Assembly (NCBI RefSeq): GCF_026130605.1 | Contig: NZ_JANFAU010000003.1 | Coordinates: forward strand, 310,001-374,000 | Reading direction: 5' to 3' | From: Sphingomonas lycopersici | GTDB lineage: Bacteria > Pseudomonadota > Alphaproteobacteria > Sphingomonadales > Sphingomonadaceae | DNA: 64,000 nucleotides | Part shown: piece by piece, positions 53,112 through 62,283 of the stretch | Layout: each line of letters starts with the position of its first letter | Position numbering within the stretch: position 1 is the first letter of the stretch | The notes under the pieces: model-generated | The model's input: the letters and a program-made list of their open reading frames with translations, nothing else | Told to the model about the DNA's origin: nothing | Database searches by the model: none | Position numbers and translations under genes: made by a program

Positions 53112-54107
53112 ATGGATGTGAATATGGGGGATATCGCCCGGCTGGCGAACGTCTCGAAGCCGACGGTGTCGCGCGTCCTCAACAACAGCCCGCTGGTCAA
53201 TGACGAGACGCGCGAGCGCGTGCTGCGGGTCGCGCGGGAAAATGGCTATGCGATCAATCGCAATGCGCAAAAGCTCAGGCAGACGCGCAACGATACGATC
53301 GCGGTGGTGCTCGATCTCGCCTCGCATCGCGCCGGGCGCGTCGCCGACCCGTTCATCTTCGAATTGCTCGCGGGGGTGTCCGAAGCGCTGTCGGTGCGCA
53401 ATCAGGATCTGCTGCTTTCCCCGCCAAACCTGTCCGACGCGCAAAGCCATGTCGATCTCATCAGCTCGCGCGTGGCCGACGGGTTCATCTTCCTCGGCCA
53501 GGGCGTGCGCGGCCGGATGCTGCGCGACCTTGCCCGCGCCGGCGCGCCGTTCGTGGTGTGGGGCGGGGTCGACCCGGCCGATCCTTATTGCGCCGTCGGC
53601 AGCGACAACCACCTCGGCGGGCGGCTCGCGGGGGAGCTGTTCGTCCGGCGCGGCGCGAAACGCTGGCTGTTCGTCGGCAATATCGCGCATAGCGAGATCA
53701 ACATGCGCTTCGAGGGACTGCGCGAGATCGCCGCAAAACACCGCGAGGTCAGCGTCGAGCATCTCGCGGCGGAGCAAATGGCCTATGCGCCGATCTTCCA
53801 AAGCGCGGCGCAGTGGCTGCGTGGCAACCATCAGCCGCCCGACGCGGTGTTCGCCTTTTCGGATACCGCCGCAATGGCGATCATCGCCGCCTTCCGCGAG
53901 GCGGGGCTGGAAGCGCCGCGCGATTATTCGTTGTGTGGCTACAACAACATTCCGCCCGCCGCGCATTTCACCCCGGCGATCACGACGATCGAGCAGGAGA
54001 CACATCTCGCTGGCGCGCTGCTGGTGGAGAAGCTGATGCAGATGCTGGAGGGCGGGAAACCCAAATCGAGCATCTTGCCGACGCGGCTGATCGTCCGTCA
54101 GACCTGA
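53112..54107 (+). CDS. LacI family transcriptional regulator
   Basis: Repressor of 331 residues from the ATG at 53112. The N-terminal helix-turn-helix GDIARLANVSKPTVSRVLNN is followed by the hinge helix (QKLRQTRNDTIAVVL) and a periplasmic-binding-like sugar domain ending IEQETHLAGALLVEKL. A TTG at 53094 with GGGAG ahead is an alternative start. It faces pgmB-GH65 tail to tail and stands divergent from the TBDR, so it likely controls uptake and cleavage of the same disaccharide. Confidence 0.92.
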   Translation: MDVNMGDIARLANVSKPTVSRVLNNSPLVNDETRERVLRVARENGYAINRNAQKLRQTRNDTIAVVLDLASHRAGRVADPFIFELLAGVSEALSVRNQDLLLSPPNLSDAQSHVDLISSRVADGFIFLGQGVRGRMLRDLARAGAPFVVWGGVDPADPYCAVGSDNHLGGRLAGELFVRRGAKRWLFVGNIAHSEINMRFEGLREIAAKHREVSVEHLAAEQMAYAPIFQSAAQWLRGNHQPPDAVFAFSDTAAMAIIAAFREAGLEAPRDYSLCGYNNIPPAAHFTPAITTIEQETHLAGALLVEKLMQMLEGGKPKSSILPTRLIVRQT

Positions 54108-54139
54108 GCGGCGAGCAGCGCGAACGGGGACATTCCCGC

Positions 54140-54793
54140 TTAGCGCGCCAGCCGCAGCACCGACGCCAGCTCGACCGCGGCAGTCGTGGCGAACACCCGG
54201 TCCGCCGCGCCCAACACCAGCGGGTCGCCGATCCCGATCGCGGTCATCCCCGCCGCCTTGATCGCAGCGATGCCGGCGGCAGCGTCCTCGAAACCAACAC
54301 AGGCTTCGGGTGCGATCCCCAGCGCCTCGGCGCAGGCAAGGAAAATATCCGGCGCAGGCTTCGATCGCGCGATCTTTCCGGCGTCGGCAACGAAATCGAA
54401 AGCATCGAGCAGCTGCGCGCGCGCGAGGACCGTCGTTGCATTGCGACTGGCAGAGGCAACCGCCAGCGCCAGCCCCGCATCCCGCGCGGCGCCCAGCAAC
54501 GCGGTCGCGCCGGGCAGCACTGCGCTGGCGTCCATCGTTTCCAGCGCCTCGAGATAATAGCCGTTCTTGCGCGTGGCGAGTTCGTCCTTTTCGGTCGGCG
54601 TCCGCGCCAGCGCACCGAGCGCCAGGATATGCTCGAGCGAGCCCAAGCGATCGACGCCCTTCAGCGCTTCATTGTCCTTTTCGGTGAAATGCACGCCGAG
54701 TTCCTCGGCGATCTTTTTCCACGCCACGAAATGCAGCCGGGCGCTGTCGACGAGCACGCCGTCAAGATCGAAGATCGCCGCGCGGAACGCCAT
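54140..54793 (-). CDS. pgmB: Beta-phosphoglucomutase, HAD family
   Basis: HAD-type mutase of 217 residues. The nucleophile motif is FDLDGVLVDSARLHFVAW (Asp of DLDG and its +2 Asp); motif II lies in ASASRNATTV, motif III Lys in ARSKPAPDIF, and GFEDAAAGIAAIKAAG is motif IV. It converts beta-glucose 1-phosphate to glucose 6-phosphate. It follows the GH65 gene by 2 bp; a GTG at 54799 overlapping that stop is an alternative start. GH65 and PgmB together form the phosphorolytic disaccharide route. Confidence 0.93.
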   Translation of the reverse strand: MAFRAAIFDLDGVLVDSARLHFVAWKKIAEELGVHFTEKDNEALKGVDRLGSLEHILALGALARTPTEKDELATRKNGYYLEALETMDASAVLPGATALLGAARDAGLALAVASASRNATTVLARAQLLDAFDFVADAGKIARSKPAPDIFLACAEALGIAPEACVGFEDAAAGIAAIKAAGMTAIGIGDPLVLGAADRVFATTAAVELASVLRLAR

Positions 54794-54795
54794 CG

Positions 54796-57000
54796 TCACT
54801 TCGCCTCCGCCCCGCCGCATCGCACGACGACATTATCGCCGCCGTCAACCGTGGCGCGCGCCTCCCGGCCCGACACCGCTACCTCGACCCGCGCGCCGCG
54901 AAACGTGACGGTGAAAGTGTAGTTCGCGAGCCCCGGAATCTCGACCGGATCGAACGACAATATGTCACCCTCCACCCGCATCCCGGCAAAGCCCATCACG
55001 AGTGCGGTCCAGCTCCCCGCCAGCGCCGCCATGTGGAGCCCGTGGTCGGCATTGCCGAACAGGTCGGCGAGGTCGGTCAAGGCCGCGACGCGCCAGTAAT
55101 GCGCCGCGCGCGCGCCGTCGCCGACCCGCGCGGCGGCGGTAGCGAAGGCGCTGGCCGACAGCGTCGAATCATGCACTGTCGTCGCTTCATAGGTATCGAG
55201 CATCCGCCGCCCGGCGTCGCCGAACGCTTCCGGCATCAGCGCCAGCGCGAGCACCGCATCGGCCTGTTTCGACACGCGGTGGCGATAGATGGTCAGCGGG
55301 TGGAAATGAAGCAGCAGCGGATAGGCATCGGCCGGTGTCTGCCCGAACGGCCAGGGCTCGAGCGCGAAGAACGCCTCGTCCTGCGCGGGGATCTGCCGCT
55401 CGGCGTCGAACGGCAGGAACATCATCTCGGCCGCGCGCGTCATCCGCGCTGCTTCGACGGCGTCGATCAGCCCGGCGGCGACGCCCTCGCGCGCCGCGAA
55501 GCGCAAATGCCGCGCCGCCATCATGTTGGTATAGAGGTTATTGTTGACGATCGCCGAATATTCGTCGGGCCCGGTCACGCGATTGATGACGAAGGCGTCG
55601 CCGCGCGCCGCGTCATGGTAGCCGATCTGGAGCCAGATGCGTGCGGTCTCGACCAGCAGCGCCGCACCGCCTTCGGCGAGGATCGCGCGATCCCCGGTCG
55701 CCGCGAGATAGGTTTCCAGCGCGAAGGCAATATCAGCGTTGATATGATATTGCGCCGATCCCGCCGGAAAATAGGCCGAGCATTCGTGCCCACCGATGGT
55801 GCGCCACGGATAGAGCGCGCCCGCCTGCTGTCCCATCGCGCGCGCATTGTCGCGCGCGGCATCGAGCCCCGAAATCCGCCACATCAGCATCGCCCGAGCG
55901 ATCTCGGGTCGGGTGAAGGCGAACACCGGCAGCACATAGAGATCCGCGTCCCAGAAGACGTGGCCTTCATAGCCTTCGCCGGTCTGCCCCTTGGCGCCGA
56001 TCGAGGTCTTGCCGTCGCGTCCCACTGCCATCGCCAGTTCGGCGAGCGCGAAGCGGATCGCGAGCGCGGCGCGGGGATCGGCGGGGATGTCGACGTTGCT
56101 AGCGGCCCAGAAATCCGCGAACCAGCCGGTCTGTTCAGCGAGCAGCGCGTCATAGCCATGGCTGCCGGCGTGCCGCATCGCCTCCATCGCTTCATGGCTG
56201 GGATCGCCGTCGCGCGTCGCGCGATAAACGGAGACAAGGTCAATCTCGGCCGTGCCGTCGACCGACCGCCGACCGATGAGCTGCATCCCCGCCGCGACCG
56301 CAAAGCAGCTGCGCGCCAGCCGGTCGATGCGTAGCGCGTGGTTCGGCTCGGCGCGCACCGCTTGTTCGATCCACGGGCTGTCGGCCATCGTCGGCGCGAT
56401 CCGCGGATCATAGACCGCATCCGCCGCCGCCGCCGGCTCGCCCGCGCCCGGCGGCGCGGTGACATAAGGCAGAACGGTCACGTCCTGCCCCGCCGGAAAG
56501 CGGACGCGGGTCAGCACCAGCCCCTGACGCGTCATCGGGACGAACTGCTCGACCGTCACTGCCACCTCGTCGATCGCGAGCGTTTCGGTGCGCACGCCAC
56601 GAGCGAGATCGAGCTCGACCGCCGCCGTCGCGCCGGGCAGCCGCCCCGCGACCATGATCGCGGGGCGCGTCGCATCGGCCACTGCCAGCCGCAAGTCGCT
56701 TTCCCGCGCGAAGCCGTGTGCCGCCTCGTGATAGGCGATCGGCACGCGCTCATAGACTCCGTTGAGATAGACCCGCGGGGCGCCGACGGGGTCGCCCGGC
56801 CCGCGCGTGCCGACGAAGCCGTTGCCGATCGAAAACAGCGCCGCGACATGGCCGGATTGCGCATCCGTTCCCGCCGCCGAGAGGTGCCAGCCGTCGCGCG
56901 CGAACCGGAGCGACGAAAAGCTTGCTTCCGGTAATGATCGCCCCACTGCATTGCTCTCCGAGGATGACGATCGCTCGCCCGATTTGCTTATGATATGCAT
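54796..57000 (-). CDS. Glycoside hydrolase family 65 phosphorylase
   Basis: Enzyme of about 734 residues (744 from an ATG at 57027) that cleaves an alpha-glucoside such as maltose, kojibiose or trehalose with phosphate to give beta-glucose 1-phosphate. Family segments: LFSIGNGFVGTRGP, GHVFWDADLYVLPVF, ECSAYFPAGSAQYH, the general acid Glu in NRVTGPDEYSAIVNNN, the phosphate-site VSKQADAVLAL, and TTVHDSTLSASAFA. The true start is unclear; neither ATG has a good ribosome site. Coupled with pgmB, so the product goes straight to glucose 6-phosphate. The exact disaccharide cannot be told. Confidence 0.92.
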   Translation of the reverse strand: MHIISKSGERSSSSESNAVGRSLPEASFSSLRFARDGWHLSAAGTDAQSGHVAALFSIGNGFVGTRGPGDPVGAPRVYLNGVYERVPIAYHEAAHGFARESDLRLAVADATRPAIMVAGRLPGATAAVELDLARGVRTETLAIDEVAVTVEQFVPMTRQGLVLTRVRFPAGQDVTVLPYVTAPPGAGEPAAAADAVYDPRIAPTMADSPWIEQAVRAEPNHALRIDRLARSCFAVAAGMQLIGRRSVDGTAEIDLVSVYRATRDGDPSHEAMEAMRHAGSHGYDALLAEQTGWFADFWAASNVDIPADPRAALAIRFALAELAMAVGRDGKTSIGAKGQTGEGYEGHVFWDADLYVLPVFAFTRPEIARAMLMWRISGLDAARDNARAMGQQAGALYPWRTIGGHECSAYFPAGSAQYHINADIAFALETYLAATGDRAILAEGGAALLVETARIWLQIGYHDAARGDAFVINRVTGPDEYSAIVNNNLYTNMMAARHLRFAAREGVAAGLIDAVEAARMTRAAEMMFLPFDAERQIPAQDEAFFALEPWPFGQTPADAYPLLLHFHPLTIYRHRVSKQADAVLALALMPEAFGDAGRRMLDTYEATTVHDSTLSASAFATAAARVGDGARAAHYWRVAALTDLADLFGNADHGLHMAALAGSWTALVMGFAGMRVEGDILSFDPVEIPGLANYTFTVTFRGARVEVAVSGREARATVDGGDNVVVRCGGAEAK

Positions 57001-57007
57001 TTCATAA
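56988..57007. promoter_or_regulatory. Palindrome between GH65 and the sugar carrier
   Basis: A 20-bp near-perfect palindrome (arms TTATGA and TCATAA around ATGCAT, one mismatched pair), overlapping the inner GH65 start codon and 51 bp before the carrier. It shares its centre with the site at 52799. Confidence 0.5.
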
Positions 57008-57057
57008 TAGGAAGCGGTCAAGACCATAAACCGGATTGCGAGTGAGGTTGGGGGAGG

Positions 57058-58287
57058 ATGATGAACAGGACCCGGATCACGATCGCGTTGGCGCTTAGCT
57101 ACGCCATATTCGCGGTGCTGCTAAACAGCGTGGGGACGGTGATCCTCCAGTCGATCGAATCGTTCCGTGTCACCAAGGGGGCGGCGAGCTCGCTCGAGGG
57201 GTTCAAGGACCTGTCGATCGCGGCGACCAGCTTCCTTCTGGCGGCGCAATTGCCGCGCTTCGGATTGCGCCGTGCGCTGATCGTCGCGCTGACCGGGGTC
57301 GGTTTCGCCTGCCTTGCGATGCCGCTCGTGCCCGGCTTCTGGACGACGCGGCTGATGTTCCTCGCAGTCGGCATCGGTTTCGGCGTCGCCAAGGTGTCGG
57401 TCTACAGCTTCGTCGGGCTGCTGACGCAGGGTAGCGCGCGGCATGCCTCTCTGCTCAACCTGATCGAGGGCGTGTTCATGCTGGGCGTGCTCAGCGGCTA
57501 TTGGATCTTCGCCGCCTTCATCGATCCGGTCGCGCCAGGGAACCTCCAGTGGCTCGACGTCTATTATGTGCTGGCGGCACTATGTCTCGGGGTGGCAGCG
57601 CTGTTCGTCGTGACGCCGTTCGACGAGGGCGCGATCGGCAGGGCTGCCGCGTCGGGCGCGCCCGAGAGACGCTTTGCCGATATGATCCGGCTGGCGTGGC
57701 GCCCGCTGACGCTCGCGTTCATTGCGGCGATCTTCTGCTATGTGCTGGTCGAGCAGGGCATCGGCTCGTGGCTGCCGACCTTCAACCGCGAATTGCTCGG
57801 GCTGTCCGCGCCGATGAGCGTGCAGGCGGCATCGATTTTCGCGGTCAGTCTTGCCGTCGGACGGCTCGGCGCCGGGGTGATCGTTCGCCGCACCGGGTGG
57901 TTTCCGCTGGTCTGCGGCTGCCTTGTGATGATGGCAATCCTGATCGTCGCGGTGTTGCCGCTCGCCGAAGCGCATCACGGCGAGGTGACGTCATGGGCCG
58001 GCGCGCCACTCGCTGCCTTCCTCTTTCCGCTGATCGGGCTGGCGATGGCGCCGATCTATCCCGCACTCAATTCGGCGATCCTTTCGGCGATGCCGCCCGA
58101 GAAGCAGCCCGCGATGGTCGGGCTGATCGTGGTCTTCTCGGCGTTGGGCGGCACGACCGGCTCGTTCATCGTCGGCCATGTGTTCGCCGCTTTCCACGGC
58201 ACGCTCGCTTTTTACACATTGCTTGCCCCGATCGCGGCGCTCGCCGTGGCGACAGTGTTGATCCGCCGGCGATCCGTGGCGGCATAA
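57058..58287 (+). CDS. MFS sugar transporter
   Basis: Carrier of 409 residues with about 12 helices, starting at one of two tandem ATGs after GGGGGAGG. SFLLAAQLPRFGLRRALIVAL is helix 2 and its loop; NLIEGVFMLGVLSGYWIFA and SAMPPEKQPAMVGLIVVFSA are other family segments of the FucP/glucose-type branch. It is divergent from GH65 with a shared operator, so it should bring the disaccharide or its products across the inner membrane. Confidence 0.88.
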   Translation: MMNRTRITIALALSYAIFAVLLNSVGTVILQSIESFRVTKGAASSLEGFKDLSIAATSFLLAAQLPRFGLRRALIVALTGVGFACLAMPLVPGFWTTRLMFLAVGIGFGVAKVSVYSFVGLLTQGSARHASLLNLIEGVFMLGVLSGYWIFAAFIDPVAPGNLQWLDVYYVLAALCLGVAALFVVTPFDEGAIGRAAASGAPERRFADMIRLAWRPLTLAFIAAIFCYVLVEQGIGSWLPTFNRELLGLSAPMSVQAASIFAVSLAVGRLGAGVIVRRTGWFPLVCGCLVMMAILIVAVLPLAEAHHGEVTSWAGAPLAAFLFPLIGLAMAPIYPALNSAILSAMPPEKQPAMVGLIVVFSALGGTTGSFIVGHVFAAFHGTLAFYTLLAPIAALAVATVLIRRRSVAA

Positions 58288-59006
58288 CTGATGCTCCGGA
58301 GGTTGAAGAAATGCGGCCGACCGAGCGCTGGTGCGGCGACGTTCGGAGCCCCGATCGACACCGTTCTCCTTACGAACGGCCGTTTTGCCGAGAGCCGGCT
58401 GAACACCGAACGCACAGCGACTTGAACCGGGTCGGACGTTGCCACTTCCATCGAATGCGATCACCCGCAGGCATAGCTTTCGATCTACTCTAAAACCGCT
58501 ATGCAGGTTTCCACCCACCCCGAGCTCTTCGGCCGGGTGAATACGTCAGCCGGCACCGGCCGACCGCTGCCGCCCCAATCTCTTCCATAGAGACGCCTTT
58601 TGTAGATACCCGACAGCAGACATCGGAAAGGGCGGGGGCGGCTTGAGCAAAACCCTTGGGTGTGCTTTGCCCACTATCTCAGCCTGATGACGAATGGCTC
58701 GGCCAACTCACCGCGACCATAGCTGCGGACGGCTCGCGAGTGTCAGCACTGCTTGGTCTTCGCGCAGAATAATCTCAGGGAGTTTGCTGAAGTCGTCTCG
58801 ACTTTCCCCTTTTCGGAGGGAGCGCCGCCCACCATTTCCGGTAGCCTTGGTGGAGTGATCCGTTGCGGGCATTAAAGCTCCCTAGCCGCTTAGAACATCG
58901 GCAAAGCGACGCGTGGCACACTCCTGTCGTCCCCGAAGCACAATCGGGTCGCCGAAAATGGCGTGCTCGACGGCCGACCGGTGTAGCGCGTCCCGCTACT
59001 GACCCT
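58288..59006. other. Convergent intergenic region without a recognised gene
   Basis: 719 bp between the sugar carrier and the PEP-CTERM gene, both ending here. Open frames are short or antisense and none has family resemblance. No long repeat or clear terminator was found. Confidence 0.5.
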
Positions 59007-59738
59007 TCAGGTCAGGACATAGGGACAAACGGGGCGGCGGCGTCTGACTGCAGCGCCCATCAGACCGAAGCCCCCGACCATCATTGCCCACGCTGCCGGC
59101 TCGGGAACGGCGCTGGAAAACGCTCCGGACACCGAAAACCCCGTCAAAGGATATTGATACGGGCCTTTTAAAGGGTCAAACGTCTCGAGTTGCAATCCGG
59201 ATTCGCCGCCACCGGCTTCGCCGGGAAAGTTTGTCATAAAGAGATAGGCGAACGAGGAAGGCAGAAGGCCGTGTAGATATAGGTTCGGATCCGTCGGTGG
59301 AGTCTGATGTGAGGCTACCAATGTGCCCCTCGGAAAGTTGAAACCCAATTCGAAACCAAGACCCGTCGCGCCGGGCACCCCAGTCACTGGGTAGTCCACC
59401 CCACCATGCATGATCATTACGTCGTAGGGCGAATTGCCGAAGATATAGGCTGAGTAGGCGGAAAAATCAGAGAGGCTATATGATTCGCCTCCAAAGCTTA
59501 GCACCGCTGACTGGGCCTTGAAGGACGGCCCGGCGTGGTCCGGCAACTCCACCGAAAGAGTCCAGGGGCACCCCCGTTCGCAAGGAAGAGCGTTGTTCAG
59601 AATGCTGCCACGCGCACCGTAAGCATTACGATAATCGAGATTGCCCGAGAACTTGAATTTGACGGTTGACACAGCCCCTACTGCGTTGGGAGCAAAGCCG
59701 AGCATGACCACTGCGGCGCTTAGGATGATCCCCTTCAT
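59007..59738 (-). CDS. PEP-CTERM sorting domain protein
   Basis: Exported protein of 243 residues. The ATG at 59738 has GGGAG ahead and begins a signal peptide ending NAVGA. The body has no known domain. The C-terminus has the sorting tag VPEPAAWAMMVGGFGLMGAAV followed by the basic RRRR stretch, here in a form with ten more residues after it. Such tags are processed by exosortase during surface-polymer export; no exosortase gene lies in the window. Confidence 0.88.
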   Translation of the reverse strand: MKGIILSAAVVMLGFAPNAVGAVSTVKFKFSGNLDYRNAYGARGSILNNALPCERGCPWTLSVELPDHAGPSFKAQSAVLSFGGESYSLSDFSAYSAYIFGNSPYDVMIMHGGVDYPVTGVPGATGLGFELGFNFPRGTLVASHQTPPTDPNLYLHGLLPSSFAYLFMTNFPGEAGGGESGLQLETFDPLKGPYQYPLTGFSVSGAFSSAVPEPAAWAMMVGGFGLMGAAVRRRRPVCPYVLT

Positions 59739-59784
59739 AAACGTCACTCCCTATTAGTATCCCAAAATATGGCTCTTATTTTCG

Positions 59785-59970
59785 TTAGCTCGCAGAGCGA
59801 TGCAAATGGACGCGCTTGCTAGTGTCGCGCGCCGGCTCCGTGTGAGGCCTTGCAGGTGGACGAACCACGCCCCAGGGTGGGCGATTTCCCCCATCCAGCA
59901 GACCGAAGCCGGCGATCATCATGACCCCGGTCGCCGGCTCTGGTAGTGCCGGAAGCAGCTTCAGACGCAT
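59785..59970 (-). pseudogene. Orphan PEP-CTERM tail
   Basis: A 61-codon frame encodes MRLKLLPALPEPATGVMMIA followed by GFGLLDGGN, a second sorting tag with the VPEP-W-hydrophobic pattern partly degraded (Gly replaces the usual Trp). No body domain precedes it, so it looks like the 3' remains of a duplicated neighbour. The rest of 59748-60145 holds nothing recognisable. Confidence 0.55.
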
Positions 59971-60145
59971 CTCAACACCCTTTTGAGCCGCCCTGACGAC
60001 GGTCCAATCGACAAAAACGTCCATCAGATGCGAAAGGATCCAAGCTCACTGCATATTACGCACTCGCGCGCGATGGAGGGCGTGCGGCATTCGCTGTGCT
60101 CGCAAGAGCGTTGTCGTGAGCGTTTCCGACGCTTATGCCCGCGTC

Positions 60146-60823
60146 ATGCCCCGCATCCTGGTGATCGAGGACGACATAGGCACCGCGCGCGAGATCGCCG
60201 CGGAACTGGCCGGGCATGGCCATGACATGACGATCGCTCGCGACGGGGCGACCGGACTCGACCGCGCGACCCGCGAAGGGTTCGACGCGATCACGCTCGA
60301 CCGCATGCTCCCCGCGGTCGACGGGCTCGAGGTGGTGCGCATCCTGCGCGAGCGCCGCATCACCACCCCCGTCCTGATGATCAGCGCGCTGAGCGACGTC
60401 GACGAGCGGATCGCCGGGCTTCGCGCCGGGGGCGACGATTATCTCATCAAACCCTTCGCCCCCAATGAGATGGCGATGCGTGTCGAGGTGCTGATCCGGC
60501 GTCATCACGATCGCGCGGATACGATGCTGCTGCGCGCCGGCGATATCGAGCTCGATCTGGTGCGGCGCACCGTGCATGTCGCGGGCGAGGCCGTCCGGCT
60601 GCTCCATATGGAATTTCGCCTGCTCGAATTCCTGATGCGCAACCGGGGCGAGGTGGTCAGCCGGCGGATCATCTTCGAGCAGGTGTGGGGCTATTATTTC
60701 GATCCCGGCGCCAATCTGATCAACGTCCATATCGCGCGGCTGCGCAAGAAGCTCGATCGCCCCGGCGCGCCTTCGGCGATCCAGACGATCAAAGGCGAAG
60801 GCTATCGGCTCGATGCTGGCTGA
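60146..60823 (+). CDS. OmpR/PhoB family response regulator
   Basis: Two-component regulator of 225 residues. The receiver has the acidic pair in VIEDD, phospho-acceptor Asp52 in ITLDRMLP and Lys in DYLIKPFAP. The C-terminal winged helix reads MEFRLLEFLMRNRGEVVSRR and NVHIARLRKKL. A GTG at 60116 would add ten residues without a better ribosome site. It overlaps the kinase gene by 11 bp, and the RND pump follows, so the pump is the likely target. Confidence 0.92.
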   Translation: MPRILVIEDDIGTAREIAAELAGHGHDMTIARDGATGLDRATREGFDAITLDRMLPAVDGLEVVRILRERRITTPVLMISALSDVDERIAGLRAGGDDYLIKPFAPNEMAMRVEVLIRRHHDRADTMLLRAGDIELDLVRRTVHVAGEAVRLLHMEFRLLEFLMRNRGEVVSRRIIFEQVWGYYFDPGANLINVHIARLRKKLDRPGAPSAIQTIKGEGYRLDAG

Positions 60824-62162
60824 GCCGCTGCGCTTCGCGGATATCCGCCGCACCAGCGCCTTTCGCCTCACCGCAATGCTCGGCGCGACCTTCGCCGCGG
60901 GCATCGTGCTGCTCACCGGCACGATCTACCTCCTCACCGCCCGCGAACTGACCGACCGCAGCGACCGCATCCTCGCCGATCTTGCGGGGCGGATGCTCGC
61001 GGTCGCGCCGCAGGCACTCCCCGCGCGCGTCCGGCTCGAAACCGAACGCGCAGGGTCGGGGCTCAATTATTACGGTCTGCTCGGCAGCGACGGCGAACCG
61101 GTCGCGGGCATGCTCAGGATGCCGCCCTCGCTGCGTTACGACCAGCCGGCGGATATCGAGGACGCGGGCCACGGCATCGGCCCGATCCGGCTGCTCGCCA
61201 AACGCACCGACCGCGGCGAAACCCTGCTCGTCGGGCGCGACATCACCCAGATCCGCGATCTGCGCGTGCGGATGCTCGGGATATTGGTGTGGAGCGGCGT
61301 GGCAATAGCGATCGGGGTCGGGGCCACCGCGATCGGGCTCAGCCTCGGGCCGCTGCGCCGCGTGCGCGATCTGCAGGCGGCGAGCCGCGCGATTGCCGAA
61401 GGGCATCTCGAACGCCGCATGCCGCTCGCCGGGCGGCACGACGAACTCGATCAGTTCGCCGATACCGTCAACGCGATGGTCGAGGATGTCGGGCGCACGA
61501 TCGCGCAGGTGAAGGGCGTGACCGATGCGATCGCGCACGACCTGCGCACCCCGCTTACCCGCGTGCGCGCCAATCTCCACCGGATTGCGCAGGACGATGC
61601 GCTGGCGCCCGATCACCGCGCGCGGCTGACCCAGGCGGTCGACGATCTCGATACCGTGCTCGAGCGCTTCGCCGCATTGCTGCGCATTTCCGAACTCGAG
61701 GCGGGAAGCCGGCGTGCGGGGTTCGCGGCGGTCGATCTCGGCGCGATCGCGGCGAGCGTCGCCGACTTGTATGAGCCGCTCGCCGAGGACAGCGGCATCA
61801 CGCTGTCGTTCGATTGCGATCCGCTGCCGCTTCACGGCGACGAGAAATTGCTGTTCGAAGCGGTCAGCAACCTCGTCGACAATGCGATCAAATTCGGCCG
61901 CGCGGGCGGGCATGTCCGCATCACCACCGGCGGCGATGCGGCGCGCTGGCACCTCGACGTGGCGGACGACGGACCGGGCATTGCCGCGGACGAGCGCGAG
62001 GCGGTGTTGCGCCGCTTCCACCGCGGCAGCAACGCCGCCAGCGCGCCGGGCTCCGGGCTGGGGCTCAGCGTGGTGTCCGCGATCCTCGGTGCGCACGGGC
62101 TGCGGCTCGATCTGCGCGACGCGCAACCGGGGCTGATCGCGCGCATCACCCCGGCCGAGTGA
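60813..62162 (+). CDS. Sensor histidine kinase
   Basis: Membrane kinase of 449 residues. Helix 1 spans about residues 22-43 and helix 2 about 154-178, with a short periplasmic sensor between them. A HAMP linker follows, then the phospho-acceptor His242 in AIAHDLRTPLTRVRANL. ATP-binding boxes are LVDNAIKFGRAGG (N), VADDGPGIAADE (G1) and SGLGLSVVSAIL (G2). Signal not known; it pairs with the preceding regulator. Confidence 0.93.
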   Translation: MLAEPLRFADIRRTSAFRLTAMLGATFAAGIVLLTGTIYLLTARELTDRSDRILADLAGRMLAVAPQALPARVRLETERAGSGLNYYGLLGSDGEPVAGMLRMPPSLRYDQPADIEDAGHGIGPIRLLAKRTDRGETLLVGRDITQIRDLRVRMLGILVWSGVAIAIGVGATAIGLSLGPLRRVRDLQAASRAIAEGHLERRMPLAGRHDELDQFADTVNAMVEDVGRTIAQVKGVTDAIAHDLRTPLTRVRANLHRIAQDDALAPDHRARLTQAVDDLDTVLERFAALLRISELEAGSRRAGFAAVDLGAIAASVADLYEPLAEDSGITLSFDCDPLPLHGDEKLLFEAVSNLVDNAIKFGRAGGHVRITTGGDAARWHLDVADDGPGIAADEREAVLRRFHRGSNAASAPGSGLGLSVVSAILGAHGLRLDLRDAQPGLIARITPAE

Positions 62163-62283
62163 AATTCATTTCACTCGCCAAACCGCCGATTGAGGAGGAT
62201 TAGGCCGCCCCGTCGGTGACGCCCGCTGGCACCCCCCTCGTCATGGCGTCACCGGCAACCTTTTCAGGTGAACGGGACGTTTC

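Noticed and set aside
58501..58590. Short plus-strand frame of about 29 codons in the convergent gap
   Set aside because: No ribosome site, no resemblance and no conservation evidence.
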